This document shows positions 55,418-64,000 of a DNA stretch of 64,000 bases, in pieces (position 1 is the stretch's first letter; each line of letters opens with the position of its first letter). The position numbers were made by a program, and so were the translations under genes. The stretch covers positions 2,294,001 through 2,358,000 of the forward strand of contig NZ_JAFIMU010000007.1 in assembly GCF_017302985.1 (NCBI RefSeq), in the 5' to 3' direction. Under the pieces are notes generated by a model. The model saw only the letters and a list, made by a program, of their open reading frames with translations, had not been told where the DNA came from and did not search any database. Source of the DNA: Corallococcus macrosporus (GTDB taxonomy: Bacteria; Myxococcota; Myxococcia; Myxococcales; Myxococcaceae).

Positions 55418-55903
55418 ATGGTCGAAGAGCTGGTGCGCAGGCTGGACCTCAAGCCCCACCCGGAGGGCGGCTACTACCGGGAGACGTACCGGGCGGCGTT
55501 CCAGGTGCAGACGCTCCGGGGGCGCAGGTCCGCGGGGACGGCCATCTACTACCTCCTGCAGCGGGGCGAGTTCTCCGCGTGGCACCGGGTGGTGGGCGCG
55601 GACGAGCTGTGGCTGTTCCACGACGGGGAGCCGCTGGCGTTGCACCTGGTGCACGAGGACGGCCGGCTGGAGTCCACAGTGCTGGGCCGTGACGTGACGC
55701 GGGGCCATCAGCCGCAGGTGCTGGTGCCGGCGGGGGTGCTGCAGGCGGCGGAGCCGCTGGGCGCGTACACGCTGGTGGGCTGCACGGTGTCGCCGGGGTT
55801 CGACTTCGCGGACTTCGAATTGCCGGACGCGGAGGCGATGGTGTCCCGCCACCCCACGCACGAACTGCTGCTGCGAAGGCTGGCCCGGCCCGCGAAGCGC
55901 TGA
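55418..55903 (+). CDS. DUF985-type cupin
   Basis: A 161-residue protein of the cupin_5/DUF985 family: LDLKPHPEGGYYRETYRA at the start, GTAIYYLLQRGEFSAWHRVVGADELWLFHDGEPLALHLV for the cupin core, PAGVLQAAEPLGAYTLVGCTVSPGFDFADFEL at the end. Metal or sugar binding is possible. The family is widespread with no proven reaction. Confidence 0.87.
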   Translation: MVEELVRRLDLKPHPEGGYYRETYRAAFQVQTLRGRRSAGTAIYYLLQRGEFSAWHRVVGADELWLFHDGEPLALHLVHEDGRLESTVLGRDVTRGHQPQVLVPAGVLQAAEPLGAYTLVGCTVSPGFDFADFELPDAEAMVSRHPTHELLLRRLARPAKR

Positions 55904-55911
55904 CGCGCGGT

Positions 55912-56625
55912 TCAGGTGCCCCAGGGGCGCAGGGGCGTGAGCAGCCCCGCGGCCTGGAGGCGCGCCTGCACGTCGGCGGCGAGGGCGACGTGGTCCGGGT
56001 TGGAGGCGGAGAATTTCTCCTGCGTGAGGGTGATGAGCGTGCCCCGGTCTGGCAGGTGCTCCACCTGGACGGGGGAGGGCAGCGGAGGCACGGGCCCGCG
56101 GAAGTCGGCGAGGTAGGTGACCCAGCCGACGAAGGTGCCGGAAGGGGATGCTGCCACAAGGTCCCGGTGCTGTTCAGAGGTCGCCAGGGCGAATTCGGGT
56201 TGCCATGTGAGCGCCATGGCACGCACCACGCGGGTCATGACAGGCGCGGTCAGCACCCGCTCCGCGACTGGGCCTCGGGCCGGCGGTTCCAGCACGCAGA
56301 CTGAGTTCACATGGGAGGAGGATCCTCCGCAGAAGCCGTTGACCGCAGAGGTCTCGTCTTCGTTCTCGCCCGCCCAGAGCCAGAAGTTGGAGCTGCCGCG
56401 AAAACGGTTGCCCTTCCGGCCGAGGAGGCTCGCCAGTATCAGCGCATCCGTCTGGACCTGAAGCTTGCGAGCCTCTTCGTACGAGTCAGCCGCTTCATGC
56501 CAGCGGTCCCATGAGGGCTCGAGCGGGCCAAGCTCCCGGAGGAAGGCTTCCAGGTGCCGGGCGCAGGCCTCCACAGGCTCGGGCCGGGCCAGCCAGTAGC
56601 AGCCCGCGTAGTACGTCTCGGTCAT
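55912..56625 (-). CDS. Imm52-like immunity protein
   Basis: A 237-residue soluble protein. The start TETYYAGCYWLARPEPVEACARHLEAFLRELGPLEPSWDRWHEAADS and the later LASLLGRKGNRF...GFSLWAGE-like stretch fit the Imm52 immunity family, which is known to accompany Tox-REase-5 toxins. It starts 12 bases after the stop of the lipoprotein toxin. Predicted to act in the cytoplasm against the toxin's nuclease domain. Confidence 0.78.
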   Translation of the reverse strand: MTETYYAGCYWLARPEPVEACARHLEAFLRELGPLEPSWDRWHEAADSYEEARKLQVQTDALILASLLGRKGNRFRGSSNFWLWAGENEDETSAVNGFCGGSSSHVNSVCVLEPPARGPVAERVLTAPVMTRVVRAMALTWQPEFALATSEQHRDLVAASPSGTFVGWVTYLADFRGPVPPLPSPVQVEHLPDRGTLITLTQEKFSASNPDHVALAADVQARLQAAGLLTPLRPWGT

Positions 56626-56637
56626 GGCGCGGGCTCC

Positions 56638-57987
56638 TCATGGGATGGGAGGGAGTGGCGGGATATGCACGACTTCAATCGCGAACCCAAGGCGGCTGAA
56701 GGCTCCGCGAAGGAAATCCGCGAACGGCTTCTCCGCCACGATCCATCGGATTCGTCTTCCATCCGCCAGCTCAAACTGGCGCTGGGCCTGAGATCGCAGT
56801 CCATTGAACCCATTGAAGAACTTCTTCAACTGCGCGTCATTCTCAAGGAACTTCGCGTAGCCCTCACCCTTGGCTTCAAGCAGAAGATCCTCCACTGAGT
56901 CATAGCCGTCGAAGTCGACCTCTTCGTCCCCCTGTTTGATCCGGTACGCGGAGCCCTTCTGTGCGCCGGTCACCTGGGCCTGATAGTCGCGGGCACGGTC
57001 GGACATCGACTCATTCACCTGCACCCATTTACCTGGACCACCCGTGCTCCCGCTCGGAGGCGGGCCCATCGCGGCCATGGTCACCGCCGTGGACGCGAGC
57101 GTGACCTCCACCACTCCGCCCACCACCGCCACCGCGCTCACGTCCAGCACGTGCGCCACGCTGAAGCCCGCCTGCGCCGTGCCCAGCCTCACCGCGTCCG
57201 GGAAGCCCGGCATCCACGTCAGCGCGGATGACAGCCCCACCGTCACGCCGTGACTCACCAGCACCGTGACGGCGAGCACGAAGATGCGCGCCACCTCTGG
57301 CCCCAAGGCCTGTGCGAACACGTGCGCCGCTTCTTCCAGCTCCTGGATCGTCGTCGCCCGGTCCGTCGCCGCCTTCAGCGCCGCGCATGCCTGCACCACC
57401 ATGAGGAACGACTGCACCCCCACGTACGCCAGGAACACAGCGGCAATCACCGCCGCGGCCTTGGTGAACACGGGCTCCGGTGCCGCCGCCAGCACCACCC
57501 AGGACGCAATCGCTCCCGAGACCACGGACACGAAGAACGCCGGGTTCACCGTGTCCTCCAGCGCGTCCCCGATGCTCGCGCGCAGTGGGGCCAGCGACAT
57601 GCCCACCGCGAGCGTCAGCCGGTCCATCTCTCCAAAGCCCGCGCCGTCCTCCAGCAACGACAGACAGTCCCCCGCGGCCTCATGCGCCCGGCACCACCGC
57701 GCGTACCGGTCCCGCAGCATGAACCCCAGCCCCCGGTCCAGCTCCGCGCCCTTCCTCGCCACCGCGCGCACCACCTTCGGTGAGCGCACCGTCAGCGGCA
57801 CGTCCAACACCAGCCGCGCCAACGCCGCCTCGAACTCCCGAGCACTGACAGGCACCCGCCGGTCCCACGTCACCGGCGCATACGTCCGGGTCCCCCGCTC
57901 CGTGCGCAGCCGCACCGTGGGTCCACTGGCGCATCCCGTGAGCAGCACGAACAACACCATCCACACGCCGGCCCTGTGTGCACGCAT
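56638..57987 (-). CDS. SitA5-like polymorphic toxin lipoprotein (Tox-REase-5 end)
   Basis: A 449-residue protein; ATG 57987 gives the shortest complete lipoprotein signal (lipobox LTGC). Long middle region with three or four hydrophobic helices (FFVSVVSGAIASWVVLAA, AVIAAVFLAYVGVQSFLMVV, IFVLAVTVLVSHGVTVGL), followed by the toxin domain from about 340: MSDRARDYQAQVTGAQKG, VDFDGYDSVEDLLLEAKGEGY (D...ExK nuclease signature) and RRIRWIVAEKPFADFLRGAF. This is the restriction-endonuclease-fold toxin 5 pattern. The lipobox would allow outer membrane exchange between kin. SitA5 family label is tentative. Confidence 0.78.
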   Translation of the reverse strand: MRAHRAGVWMVLFVLLTGCASGPTVRLRTERGTRTYAPVTWDRRVPVSAREFEAALARLVLDVPLTVRSPKVVRAVARKGAELDRGLGFMLRDRYARWCRAHEAAGDCLSLLEDGAGFGEMDRLTLAVGMSLAPLRASIGDALEDTVNPAFFVSVVSGAIASWVVLAAAPEPVFTKAAAVIAAVFLAYVGVQSFLMVVQACAALKAATDRATTIQELEEAAHVFAQALGPEVARIFVLAVTVLVSHGVTVGLSSALTWMPGFPDAVRLGTAQAGFSVAHVLDVSAVAVVGGVVEVTLASTAVTMAAMGPPPSGSTGGPGKWVQVNESMSDRARDYQAQVTGAQKGSAYRIKQGDEEVDFDGYDSVEDLLLEAKGEGYAKFLENDAQLKKFFNGFNGLRSQAQRQFELADGRRIRWIVAEKPFADFLRGAFSRLGFAIEVVHIPPLPPIP

Positions 57988-58076
57988 GCCGTGCAGCATG
58001 GGCCCCAAGGACAACGGGGCGGAAGGCCCTCGCGGACCTCCCGCCCCGAAGGGGCACCGCCGTCAATGACAGACGG

Positions 58077-60926
58077 TCAGTTGTTCTTCACCGTGAAGCT
58101 GAAGCTCTGGATGACGAAGTTGTCCACCGCGTCCGTCATCCACACGTCCACCGTGTGCGTGCCGTCCAGCAGCTCGCGCGTGTCCAGCTCCGCGGTCCAC
58201 GTGCCGTTCGACTGGAGCGTGCCGGCGCGGATGCCCGACCCGTCCCGCGTGAACGCCACGTTCTTGATGCTGCTCAGCGCATCCGTCACGCGCGCCGTCA
58301 GCGTCACCACGCCGCTCACCGTGCTGCCCGGCGCGGGCGTCAGCAGCGTCGCCACGGGCGCCTGCGTGTCGTAGCGCACCGTGCGCGTCACGCGCACCGA
58401 GCGCAGCGCCTCGTTCGTCACGTCGATGGTCACCGTGTTCACGCCCGACGCCAGCGTCAGCGACGTCTGGATTTCACCGCCGCCGCGCGGCAACTGGAAC
58501 ATCTGGCTGCCAATCTTCACCGTCGTCGCGGACACGGAGGACACCCGGACCACGTACGGCAGCGTGTTGTTCGCGCGAGGCCCGAACGTGGCCCCGTCCG
58601 CGGGGTCCGTCGTCACCGTGGGCGTGCCCGAGTCCACGAACACGTGCACCACCGCCTCCGTCACGTTGTTCGCGGAGTCCGTCGCGCGCACCAGGATGCC
58701 CTGCTCGCCGAAGTTGGGCAGGCTCACCGGGTGCGTCACCGAGCCGGTGCCGAACTCCAGCAGCGTGGTGTTCACCCACTGCGTCTCCACGCGGGTCGGC
58801 GTCTTGTCGTCGATGAGGCTGGTCACGTTCACCAGCCCGCCCACCACCTGCCCGTTCACCGGCGACTGGATGGTGATGACCGGCGGGATGCGGTCCACCG
58901 TCAGGTTGATCTGCTTCGTGGTGACGCCGCCCAGGTTGTCGCGGCCCGTGAGCTGGATGATGTTCGGGCCTTCCACCAGCTCCACCGGGATGTAGACCAG
59001 ACCGCCGCTCAGCTCGGGGTTCACCACCACCGGCGTGCCGCCGTTCACGATGAACGCCGCGTAGGTGATGACCGCGCCGTTGGTGGCCGGCTTCACGAAG
59101 CCCCACGCGTTCAGCGTCGTCTCGCGGAGGAACGCGGGCTGGTTGCCCATGATGACCTCCGGCGGCGTGTACGGGTAGGCGTTGATGTTCAACGTCTGCG
59201 CCGCCGTGCTGCCCAGCAGGTTCGGGCTGTTCGGCTGCAGCGTCACGCCCGAGTACACCGCGCGGTAGTCCTGCGCGCCCGTGGCCTTCCACGTGTCCGT
59301 CGCGATGCTCCACGGCAGGCTGAACACGCCGTCGCCGTCCGCGTCGTCATCCGCGCCAATGGCCACGCCCGCCACGAAGAAGGTCACCACGCCCTTCAGC
59401 GGCCCCGTCACCACGGCGTTGTTCGACGCGTTCCGCACCCGCGCGGACAGCAGCGTCGCCTGGCCAATGGTCACGCTCGCGTTCGCCGCGGGCGTCAGGA
59501 TGGCCGTCGTCGTCGCCACGCCCGTCACCGGAGGAGGCGGCGGCGTGTACGTCTTCGCGCGGGCCGAACCGGACACGCCCGGCGCGCCACCGGAGGCCGC
59601 CGTCACCGTGACCTCGGACAGCAGCGAGGGCAGCAGGTTCGCCGGAGCGCGCACCGTCAGCGTCACGGTGGACTCCGCGCCAGAGGCCAGGAACACCGTG
59701 GGCCGGCTCAGCGTGGCCGTCCAGCCGGGCAGTCCGCCCGCGGCGCTCAGTGTGTACGTGTCCGCCTGGTAGCCGTGGTTCTTCACCTTGAACGTGTAGG
59801 TCGTCTCCGACGTGGCCGGGTCGTAGATGGGGAACATCTTCGTGTCCTCGCCCACCACCGACACCTCCACGCTGAAGTCGCCGAAGCACGCCAGGCCCAG
59901 CGACGCGAACGTCGTCGCGATGTCCCGCGCCGCGGAGCCCGGCTCCCAGCCGCCGTCGGCCGCCTGCTTCGTCTTCAGCCACTCAATCGCGTCGAACAGG
60001 CGCACGTTGCTCGCCGGCTCCTTGCCCGCCAGGCACAGCGCGTACACGGCGATGCCCGTGGCGAAGTCGTCGGACGCGCCGTTCGGCAGGCGGCCCCAGC
60101 CCTTGCCGTTCACCATGGGCATCGCGATGAGCTGGTTCGCCAGCGTCTGGATGGTGGCGGTGTTCACGCCATTGGCGCCCGCTCCCGCGGCCTTCAGGCC
60201 CACGATGGCCCACGACTTCTGGAACGTGTACGGCATGCCGTCGTCGAAGACGCCCGTGGTGGCCGTGTTGATGTTGGCCCGCAGGTACGCGGCCGCCTTG
60301 TCGATGGCCGCCTGGTACTGCGCCGCCTTCGCCGGGTCCACGCGCTGCTTCGCCTGCGCCAGCGCCACGATGTAGCGCGCGGTGATGGGCACGTTGCCGT
60401 GGTTCACCGGCGTGCCGTTGTGGTCCTCGTTCCACCGGCCGCTGGCCTGCTGCATGCCCAGCGCCCAGTTGGCCGCCATCACCAGCGCGCTGCTGTACTG
60501 CGTGGACACGTACTGGTCGAAGCCCGCCAGGCCGAACGACGCCCAGCCTGTCTTCGAGTTCGGGAACGAGGTCCCCTGATACAGCCAGTGGCCGGAAGGA
60601 AGCTGGTCCGACTTGATGCGGAAGGAGATGGCGTCCAGGTTCTCCTGGAGGGTGCGCCCGTTGGCCGTCGTCTGCGCCATGTTGTAGCCATTGGCCTTGG
60701 CGCTCGACATGCCGAACACCGCCGCACCCTGGCGGTGGCAGGCGATGCAGTTCTCATGAGAGGTCCAGTTGGCCACGTCCGAGGCCAGGAACTGGATGGC
60801 CTTCTGCGTGGCCTCCGTGTTGGTGGCGGCGGCGGCCGGCAGGCTGAAGGCGGACAACCACAACGCCGCGAACACGACGAGTCGCGCCGCCCAGGAGGGC
60901 GACGTACGGAAAACAGCGGATGACAT
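58077..60926 (-). CDS. Secreted CXXCH / terpene-cyclase-like toroid / Ig-like protein
   Basis: A 949-residue protein with a signal peptide ending near PAAAA. A single CIACH haem-type motif lies at residues 60-64. Residues about 75-345 hold prenyltransferase/cyclase toroid repeats (LGMQQASGRWNED, WLKTKQAADGGWEPG). Several bacterial Ig-like domains follow (TPPVITIQSPVNGQVV, TPTVTTDPADGATF, GSTVSGVVTLTARVTDALS). It ends with VDVWMTDAVDNFVIQSFSF, the terminal Ig domain. It probably works outside the cell. Located downstream of epsA/epsB-like genes on the same strand (126-base gap). The fusion is unusual and its role unknown. Confidence 0.8.
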   Translation of the reverse strand: MSSAVFRTSPSWAARLVVFAALWLSAFSLPAAAATNTEATQKAIQFLASDVANWTSHENCIACHRQGAAVFGMSSAKANGYNMAQTTANGRTLQENLDAISFRIKSDQLPSGHWLYQGTSFPNSKTGWASFGLAGFDQYVSTQYSSALVMAANWALGMQQASGRWNEDHNGTPVNHGNVPITARYIVALAQAKQRVDPAKAAQYQAAIDKAAAYLRANINTATTGVFDDGMPYTFQKSWAIVGLKAAGAGANGVNTATIQTLANQLIAMPMVNGKGWGRLPNGASDDFATGIAVYALCLAGKEPASNVRLFDAIEWLKTKQAADGGWEPGSAARDIATTFASLGLACFGDFSVEVSVVGEDTKMFPIYDPATSETTYTFKVKNHGYQADTYTLSAAGGLPGWTATLSRPTVFLASGAESTVTLTVRAPANLLPSLLSEVTVTAASGGAPGVSGSARAKTYTPPPPPVTGVATTTAILTPAANASVTIGQATLLSARVRNASNNAVVTGPLKGVVTFFVAGVAIGADDDADGDGVFSLPWSIATDTWKATGAQDYRAVYSGVTLQPNSPNLLGSTAAQTLNINAYPYTPPEVIMGNQPAFLRETTLNAWGFVKPATNGAVITYAAFIVNGGTPVVVNPELSGGLVYIPVELVEGPNIIQLTGRDNLGGVTTKQINLTVDRIPPVITIQSPVNGQVVGGLVNVTSLIDDKTPTRVETQWVNTTLLEFGTGSVTHPVSLPNFGEQGILVRATDSANNVTEAVVHVFVDSGTPTVTTDPADGATFGPRANNTLPYVVRVSSVSATTVKIGSQMFQLPRGGGEIQTSLTLASGVNTVTIDVTNEALRSVRVTRTVRYDTQAPVATLLTPAPGSTVSGVVTLTARVTDALSSIKNVAFTRDGSGIRAGTLQSNGTWTAELDTRELLDGTHTVDVWMTDAVDNFVIQSFSFTVKNN

Positions 60927-61052
60927 GGGGAGACGTCCAGGGGCCTACGGGTGGGCCCACCTGTCTGGACGAAGTGCCCCGCGACAGGCGTGCGGGGCAA
61001 GAATACTCAAGATTGTCTGTAATTGTCCAGGGACGGGGGAATGCAGGAACGC

Positions 61053-61841
61053 CTACTGACCCCGGGTGCGCTTCCACAGCTCGCGCATCAGGATGACGCC
61101 GAACTGCGAGTCATTGAGGATGTAGCGGCGCCACAGGCGCTTGGGCTCGTGGGTGAGGCGGTAGAGCCACTCGAAGCCGGCCTTGGCGATCCACTCGGGG
61201 GCGCGCTTGGCGGTGCCGGCGATGAAGTCGAACCCCGCGCCGATGCCGATGGCCACCGTGGGCCCCAGCTTCTGGGCCACCTGGGAAATCCACACCTCCT
61301 GCTTGGGGCTGCCCAGCGCGACGAAGAGCAGGTGCGGGTCCTTCTCCCGGATGCGCGCGACAATGGGGTCGTTCTGCGCGTCGCCCGCGTCCAGGTTCAC
61401 CATGGGCGAGTCCCAGCCCACGACCTCGATGCCGGGGTACTGGGCCTGGAACTGCTTGCCCACCTTCTCCGCGACGCCCGGGCCCGCGCCCAGCAGGAAG
61501 ATGCGCCACTTGCGCTCGGCGCCCAGCTTCACCAGCGGGAGGATGAGGTCGGAGCCGGCGATGCGCTCCGGCAGGGACACGTCCAGCATGCGTGACGCCC
61601 AGACGATGGGCATGCCGTCCACCACGGAGAGGGTGGCCTTCTGGTACGCGTCGCGGAAGCGCGTGTTCGTCTCCGCCAGGACGACGTGGTCCACGTTGGC
61701 GGTGAAGACGTAGCCGCCCTGGTGCGCGTCCACCAGCTCGCCAATGGCCGTGATGGCCTGGGGGAAGGTGAGCTGGTCGATGGACAGCTGGCCGATGTTC
61801 AGGCGCGGGCGGGAGGAGGCGGGAGCGTGTGCGGTGGTCAA
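61053..61841 (-). CDS. epsA: WecG/TagA/CpsF-family glycosyltransferase, EpsA-like
   Basis: A 262-residue GT26 protein. Marks: GYVFTANVDHVVLAETNTRFRDAYQKA, VVDGMPIVWASRMLD, ERIAGSDLILPLV, IFLLGAGPGVAEKVG, PHLLFVALGSPKQEVWI and GAGFDFIAGTAKRAPEW. It adds a sugar to a lipid-linked precursor at the inner membrane. It follows the GH44-like gene after 10 bases, as EpsA follows EpsB in the M. xanthus exopolysaccharide locus. Symbol is by recalled synteny. Confidence 0.87.
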   Translation of the reverse strand: MTTAHAPASSRPRLNIGQLSIDQLTFPQAITAIGELVDAHQGGYVFTANVDHVVLAETNTRFRDAYQKATLSVVDGMPIVWASRMLDVSLPERIAGSDLILPLVKLGAERKWRIFLLGAGPGVAEKVGKQFQAQYPGIEVVGWDSPMVNLDAGDAQNDPIVARIREKDPHLLFVALGSPKQEVWISQVAQKLGPTVAIGIGAGFDFIAGTAKRAPEWIAKAGFEWLYRLTHEPKRLWRRYILNDSQFGVILMRELWKRTRGQ

Positions 61842-61851
61842 GGCGTCGTCT

Positions 61852-63996
61852 TCACTTCACCGTGAGGTCCAGCACGGTGATGGAGTAGGGGGGAAGGCGC
61901 TGCGAGAGGGCCTGCTCGGCCTTCTTGCCGGTGGCCTGTTCGGTGAAACCGCCGGGCGCGCCCGAGTACCCCATGACGCGCACGGTGTTGAGCGAGCCGC
62001 AGCCCTTGAACTCCAGCTGCGCCTGGGCGGGCTGCTCGGGGTCGAAGTTGAGCACCACGGCCGTGAGCTTCTTGCCGGAGGCGTCCCGGGACGCGAAGAG
62101 GCTGGTGCCCTCCGGCGCGGTGGTGGCCAGGCCGTTGTCCTGGAAGCGGCCGCCCCTGCCGTCGAAGTCGCGGTACGCGCGGAACGCCCAGAACGTGGGG
62201 CTGTTCTCCGCGGGGTACTGCCAGAAGAACGCGGACGTGAGCCCCTGCTGCCCGAAGCGGCCCAGGGCCTCCGCCTGCGCCAGGCCGCCGCTCATGTGCT
62301 TCATGGCGCCGAAGTTGTACTCGCCAATGGACATGCCCCGGCCGGGGTAGTTCTCCGCGATCCACTGCTTCACGCGCGGAATCAGCTGGATGGGCTCGGC
62401 GATCCAGGACTCGTCCTTGTACGTGGGGTCCCACAGCGCGCGCGTGGAGCGGATCCGCCGCGCGTTGGTGTCCGGATCCGTTGCGCCCTCCAGGCCCAGG
62501 CCCACGTTGGTCTGCGGGTAGAAGTGCACGTCCACCACGTCCAGCAGGCGCACGCCGGTCTTCTTCTCGTAGTCGCGCAGCTCGCGCAGGTACCACGCCA
62601 GGAGGGGCACGTCGCCGTGGGCGCGGCGGTCGGTGTACGGCGGGCGGCCGGGAGCGAAGTCCGCGGCGGACCAGAAGTAGTTCGTCCAGCCCCACTCCGC
62701 GGGACCGGCGATGACCGCCTCCGGATCCGCCTTCCGCACGGCGGTGCCGTAGTCGATGGTGCGCTTGAGCAGCTCGTCGTAGGTGAGCGGCTCGGGGTGC
62801 ACGTCCCGGTGCGTGGAGCTCCAGAGGGCGGGCTCGTTGTCCAGGATGTACATGTTCACGCCGCGCTTCGCGGACTTGAGCGACTTCACCCACTCGCCAA
62901 TGAACTCCGGCGGGGCCTGCACGCTGGTGGTCGTGGGCTGGCCGGGCACCAGGGGCGTGCCGTCGCGGCGCACGCCGTTGCCGCCCGCGGGCTCCGTGTC
63001 GTCCTGGGCCTGCTGCGGGCCGAACTCGGACACCGGGAAGCCCACGGAGGACGTGTCCTTGGCCACCCAGCCAATCAGCGGCAGCGTGAGCGCGGACTGC
63101 ACGTTGTTCTTCCGGTTGGACTCCAGGAAGTCATCCGCGCCGAAGCCCAGCTGCACGTTGCGGAAGTACCAGTCGTTGCCGGTGTTCCACGCGCGCCCCA
63201 GCTTCCAGTTGTAGCGGGACGTGGGGTTGCCGCCCCAGCGGCGGATGGTGGCGCCCAGCTTCCACTGGTGCGTGTCCGTCGTCTCCTTGTTGCCGTCCAG
63301 CGCGATGCCGTAGATGAGCGGGTTGATGGGCTTGGACGGCGCGGTGCAGTCGATGACCATCTTCGACTCGCGGCCGTCGCCCCGGCCCATGCGCCCGCCG
63401 CCCGCGGCCCGGGCCGCCGCCACGTCCGGCGACAGCGGCACCAGCGCCACCTTGTCGAAGAGCACCCAGTCCCGGGCCACCTCCTTCGACGCGCGGAACA
63501 CCAGCCGGTCGAAGGGCTCGCTGCGCGGGTTGAGGACCTCCATGGGCACGACGACCTCCGCCCACTCGCGGTCCTTCTTGACGATGAACTCCGGGCTGAT
63601 CCGCACGTGCGGGAACGTGGCGGCGCCGGGGGCGTCCAGGCGTACGTCCAGGAACTCGCCGTAGGCCTCCGGCGCGGTGAAGCGGAACGTCAGCGCGCCG
63701 TACGCGCCCGGCAGCTTGGGCCGGTAGAGGATCCACCCGCCGTAGTTGAACATCCGCAGGCGCGCGGGCGCCCCCTTGGGCGTCTCACGCGGTGCCCAGC
63801 CGATGTCCTTCCAGCCCGCCTGGAGGCCCCCGTCGTAGACGGCCACCGTGTCCGTGGGGGCGGGCGGCGAGGCCGGCTGCGTGGCGTCCTTCGAGGCGCC
63901 CTGCTGCGCCATCGCCACGCCCGCGCCGCTGCCCAGCACCGCGCAGGTGAGGATGACGGTGCGCTTCCACCGCGCGTGCTTCGCCCTGTCTGCCAT
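61852..63996 (-). CDS. epsB: GH44-like glycoside hydrolase, EpsB-like
   Basis: A 714-residue protein; the ATG at the very end of the window (63996) opens a signal peptide ending near VAMAQ, so the gene is complete. The first 200 residues are a beta-rich carbohydrate-binding-like part. The catalytic TIM barrel shows the probable acid/base Glu in AGPAEWGW near 432 and the nucleophile Glu in SIGEYNFG near 562. The C-terminal beta domain follows. Probably secreted or periplasmic, acting on exopolysaccharide. Family match is by motif; the eps symbol comes from the neighbour and locus recall. Confidence 0.82.
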   Translation of the reverse strand: MADRAKHARWKRTVILTCAVLGSGAGVAMAQQGASKDATQPASPPAPTDTVAVYDGGLQAGWKDIGWAPRETPKGAPARLRMFNYGGWILYRPKLPGAYGALTFRFTAPEAYGEFLDVRLDAPGAATFPHVRISPEFIVKKDREWAEVVVPMEVLNPRSEPFDRLVFRASKEVARDWVLFDKVALVPLSPDVAAARAAGGGRMGRGDGRESKMVIDCTAPSKPINPLIYGIALDGNKETTDTHQWKLGATIRRWGGNPTSRYNWKLGRAWNTGNDWYFRNVQLGFGADDFLESNRKNNVQSALTLPLIGWVAKDTSSVGFPVSEFGPQQAQDDTEPAGGNGVRRDGTPLVPGQPTTTSVQAPPEFIGEWVKSLKSAKRGVNMYILDNEPALWSSTHRDVHPEPLTYDELLKRTIDYGTAVRKADPEAVIAGPAEWGWTNYFWSAADFAPGRPPYTDRRAHGDVPLLAWYLRELRDYEKKTGVRLLDVVDVHFYPQTNVGLGLEGATDPDTNARRIRSTRALWDPTYKDESWIAEPIQLIPRVKQWIAENYPGRGMSIGEYNFGAMKHMSGGLAQAEALGRFGQQGLTSAFFWQYPAENSPTFWAFRAYRDFDGRGGRFQDNGLATTAPEGTSLFASRDASGKKLTAVVLNFDPEQPAQAQLEFKGCGSLNTVRVMGYSGAPGGFTEQATGKKAEQALSQRLPPYSITVLDLTVK

Positions 63997-64000
63997 GACC

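Overview
The window looks like a high-GC chromosome segment from a fruiting myxobacterium, probably Corallococcus or Myxococcus. The signs are a ParB-parS array beside parAB and a bactofilin resembling M. xanthus BacM, two Sit-type lipoprotein toxin/immunity pairs, a WecG/TagA glycosyltransferase with a GH44-like hydrolase as in the myxobacterial EPS locus, and many small lipoproteins. The genus call is inference, because no 16S gene is present.

Layout. 1-8.8 kb: an MFS transporter tail, small enzymes and an AraC regulator, then two PhoD-like phosphatase paralogues flanking an opposite-strand SitA6/SitI6-like pair. 8.8-11.7 kb: bifunctional thrA preceded by a Thr-rich leader peptide and an intrinsic terminator, i.e. 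a probable attenuator. 12-18 kb: a two-gene M16 peptidase operon and a family of small lipoproteins with a third broken copy. 18.3-27.5 kb: dnaA and the rpmH-rnpA-yidD-yidC-jag-(small gene)-mnmE block. 27.5-38.5 kb: mixed housekeeping genes, including Uma2, cysteine dioxygenase, SppA, a fused M16 peptidase, a macrodomain protein and a GST. 38.9-41.6 kb: mnmG-rsmG, with a consensus DnaA box at each end of their junction. 41.6-44 kb: a decaying stretch with two genes broken by internal deletions. 44-46.6 kb: a gene-free 2.6 kb array of 14 parS sites with a second repeat family inside it. 46.9-49.7 kb: parA-parB-bacM-lipoprotein. 49.7-56 kb: small genes and the ergothioneine pair egtB-egtD. 55.9-58 kb: a Tox-REase-5-like lipoprotein toxin with an Imm52-like immunity protein. 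58-64 kb: a secreted CXXCH/toroid/Ig-like protein, then epsA- and epsB-like genes.

How the parts relate. The origin-linked genes (dnaA, rpmH-mnmE, mnmG-rsmG, parAB) are present but split into blocks separated by 2-11 kb of unrelated genes. ParA, ParB and the parS array form the segregation module, and bacM is in the same apparent operon. MnmE and MnmG act together in tRNA U34 modification. The two toxin/immunity pairs fit lipoprotein-delivered kin discrimination. All functions are read from sequence motifs and remembered family features; no database search was run.
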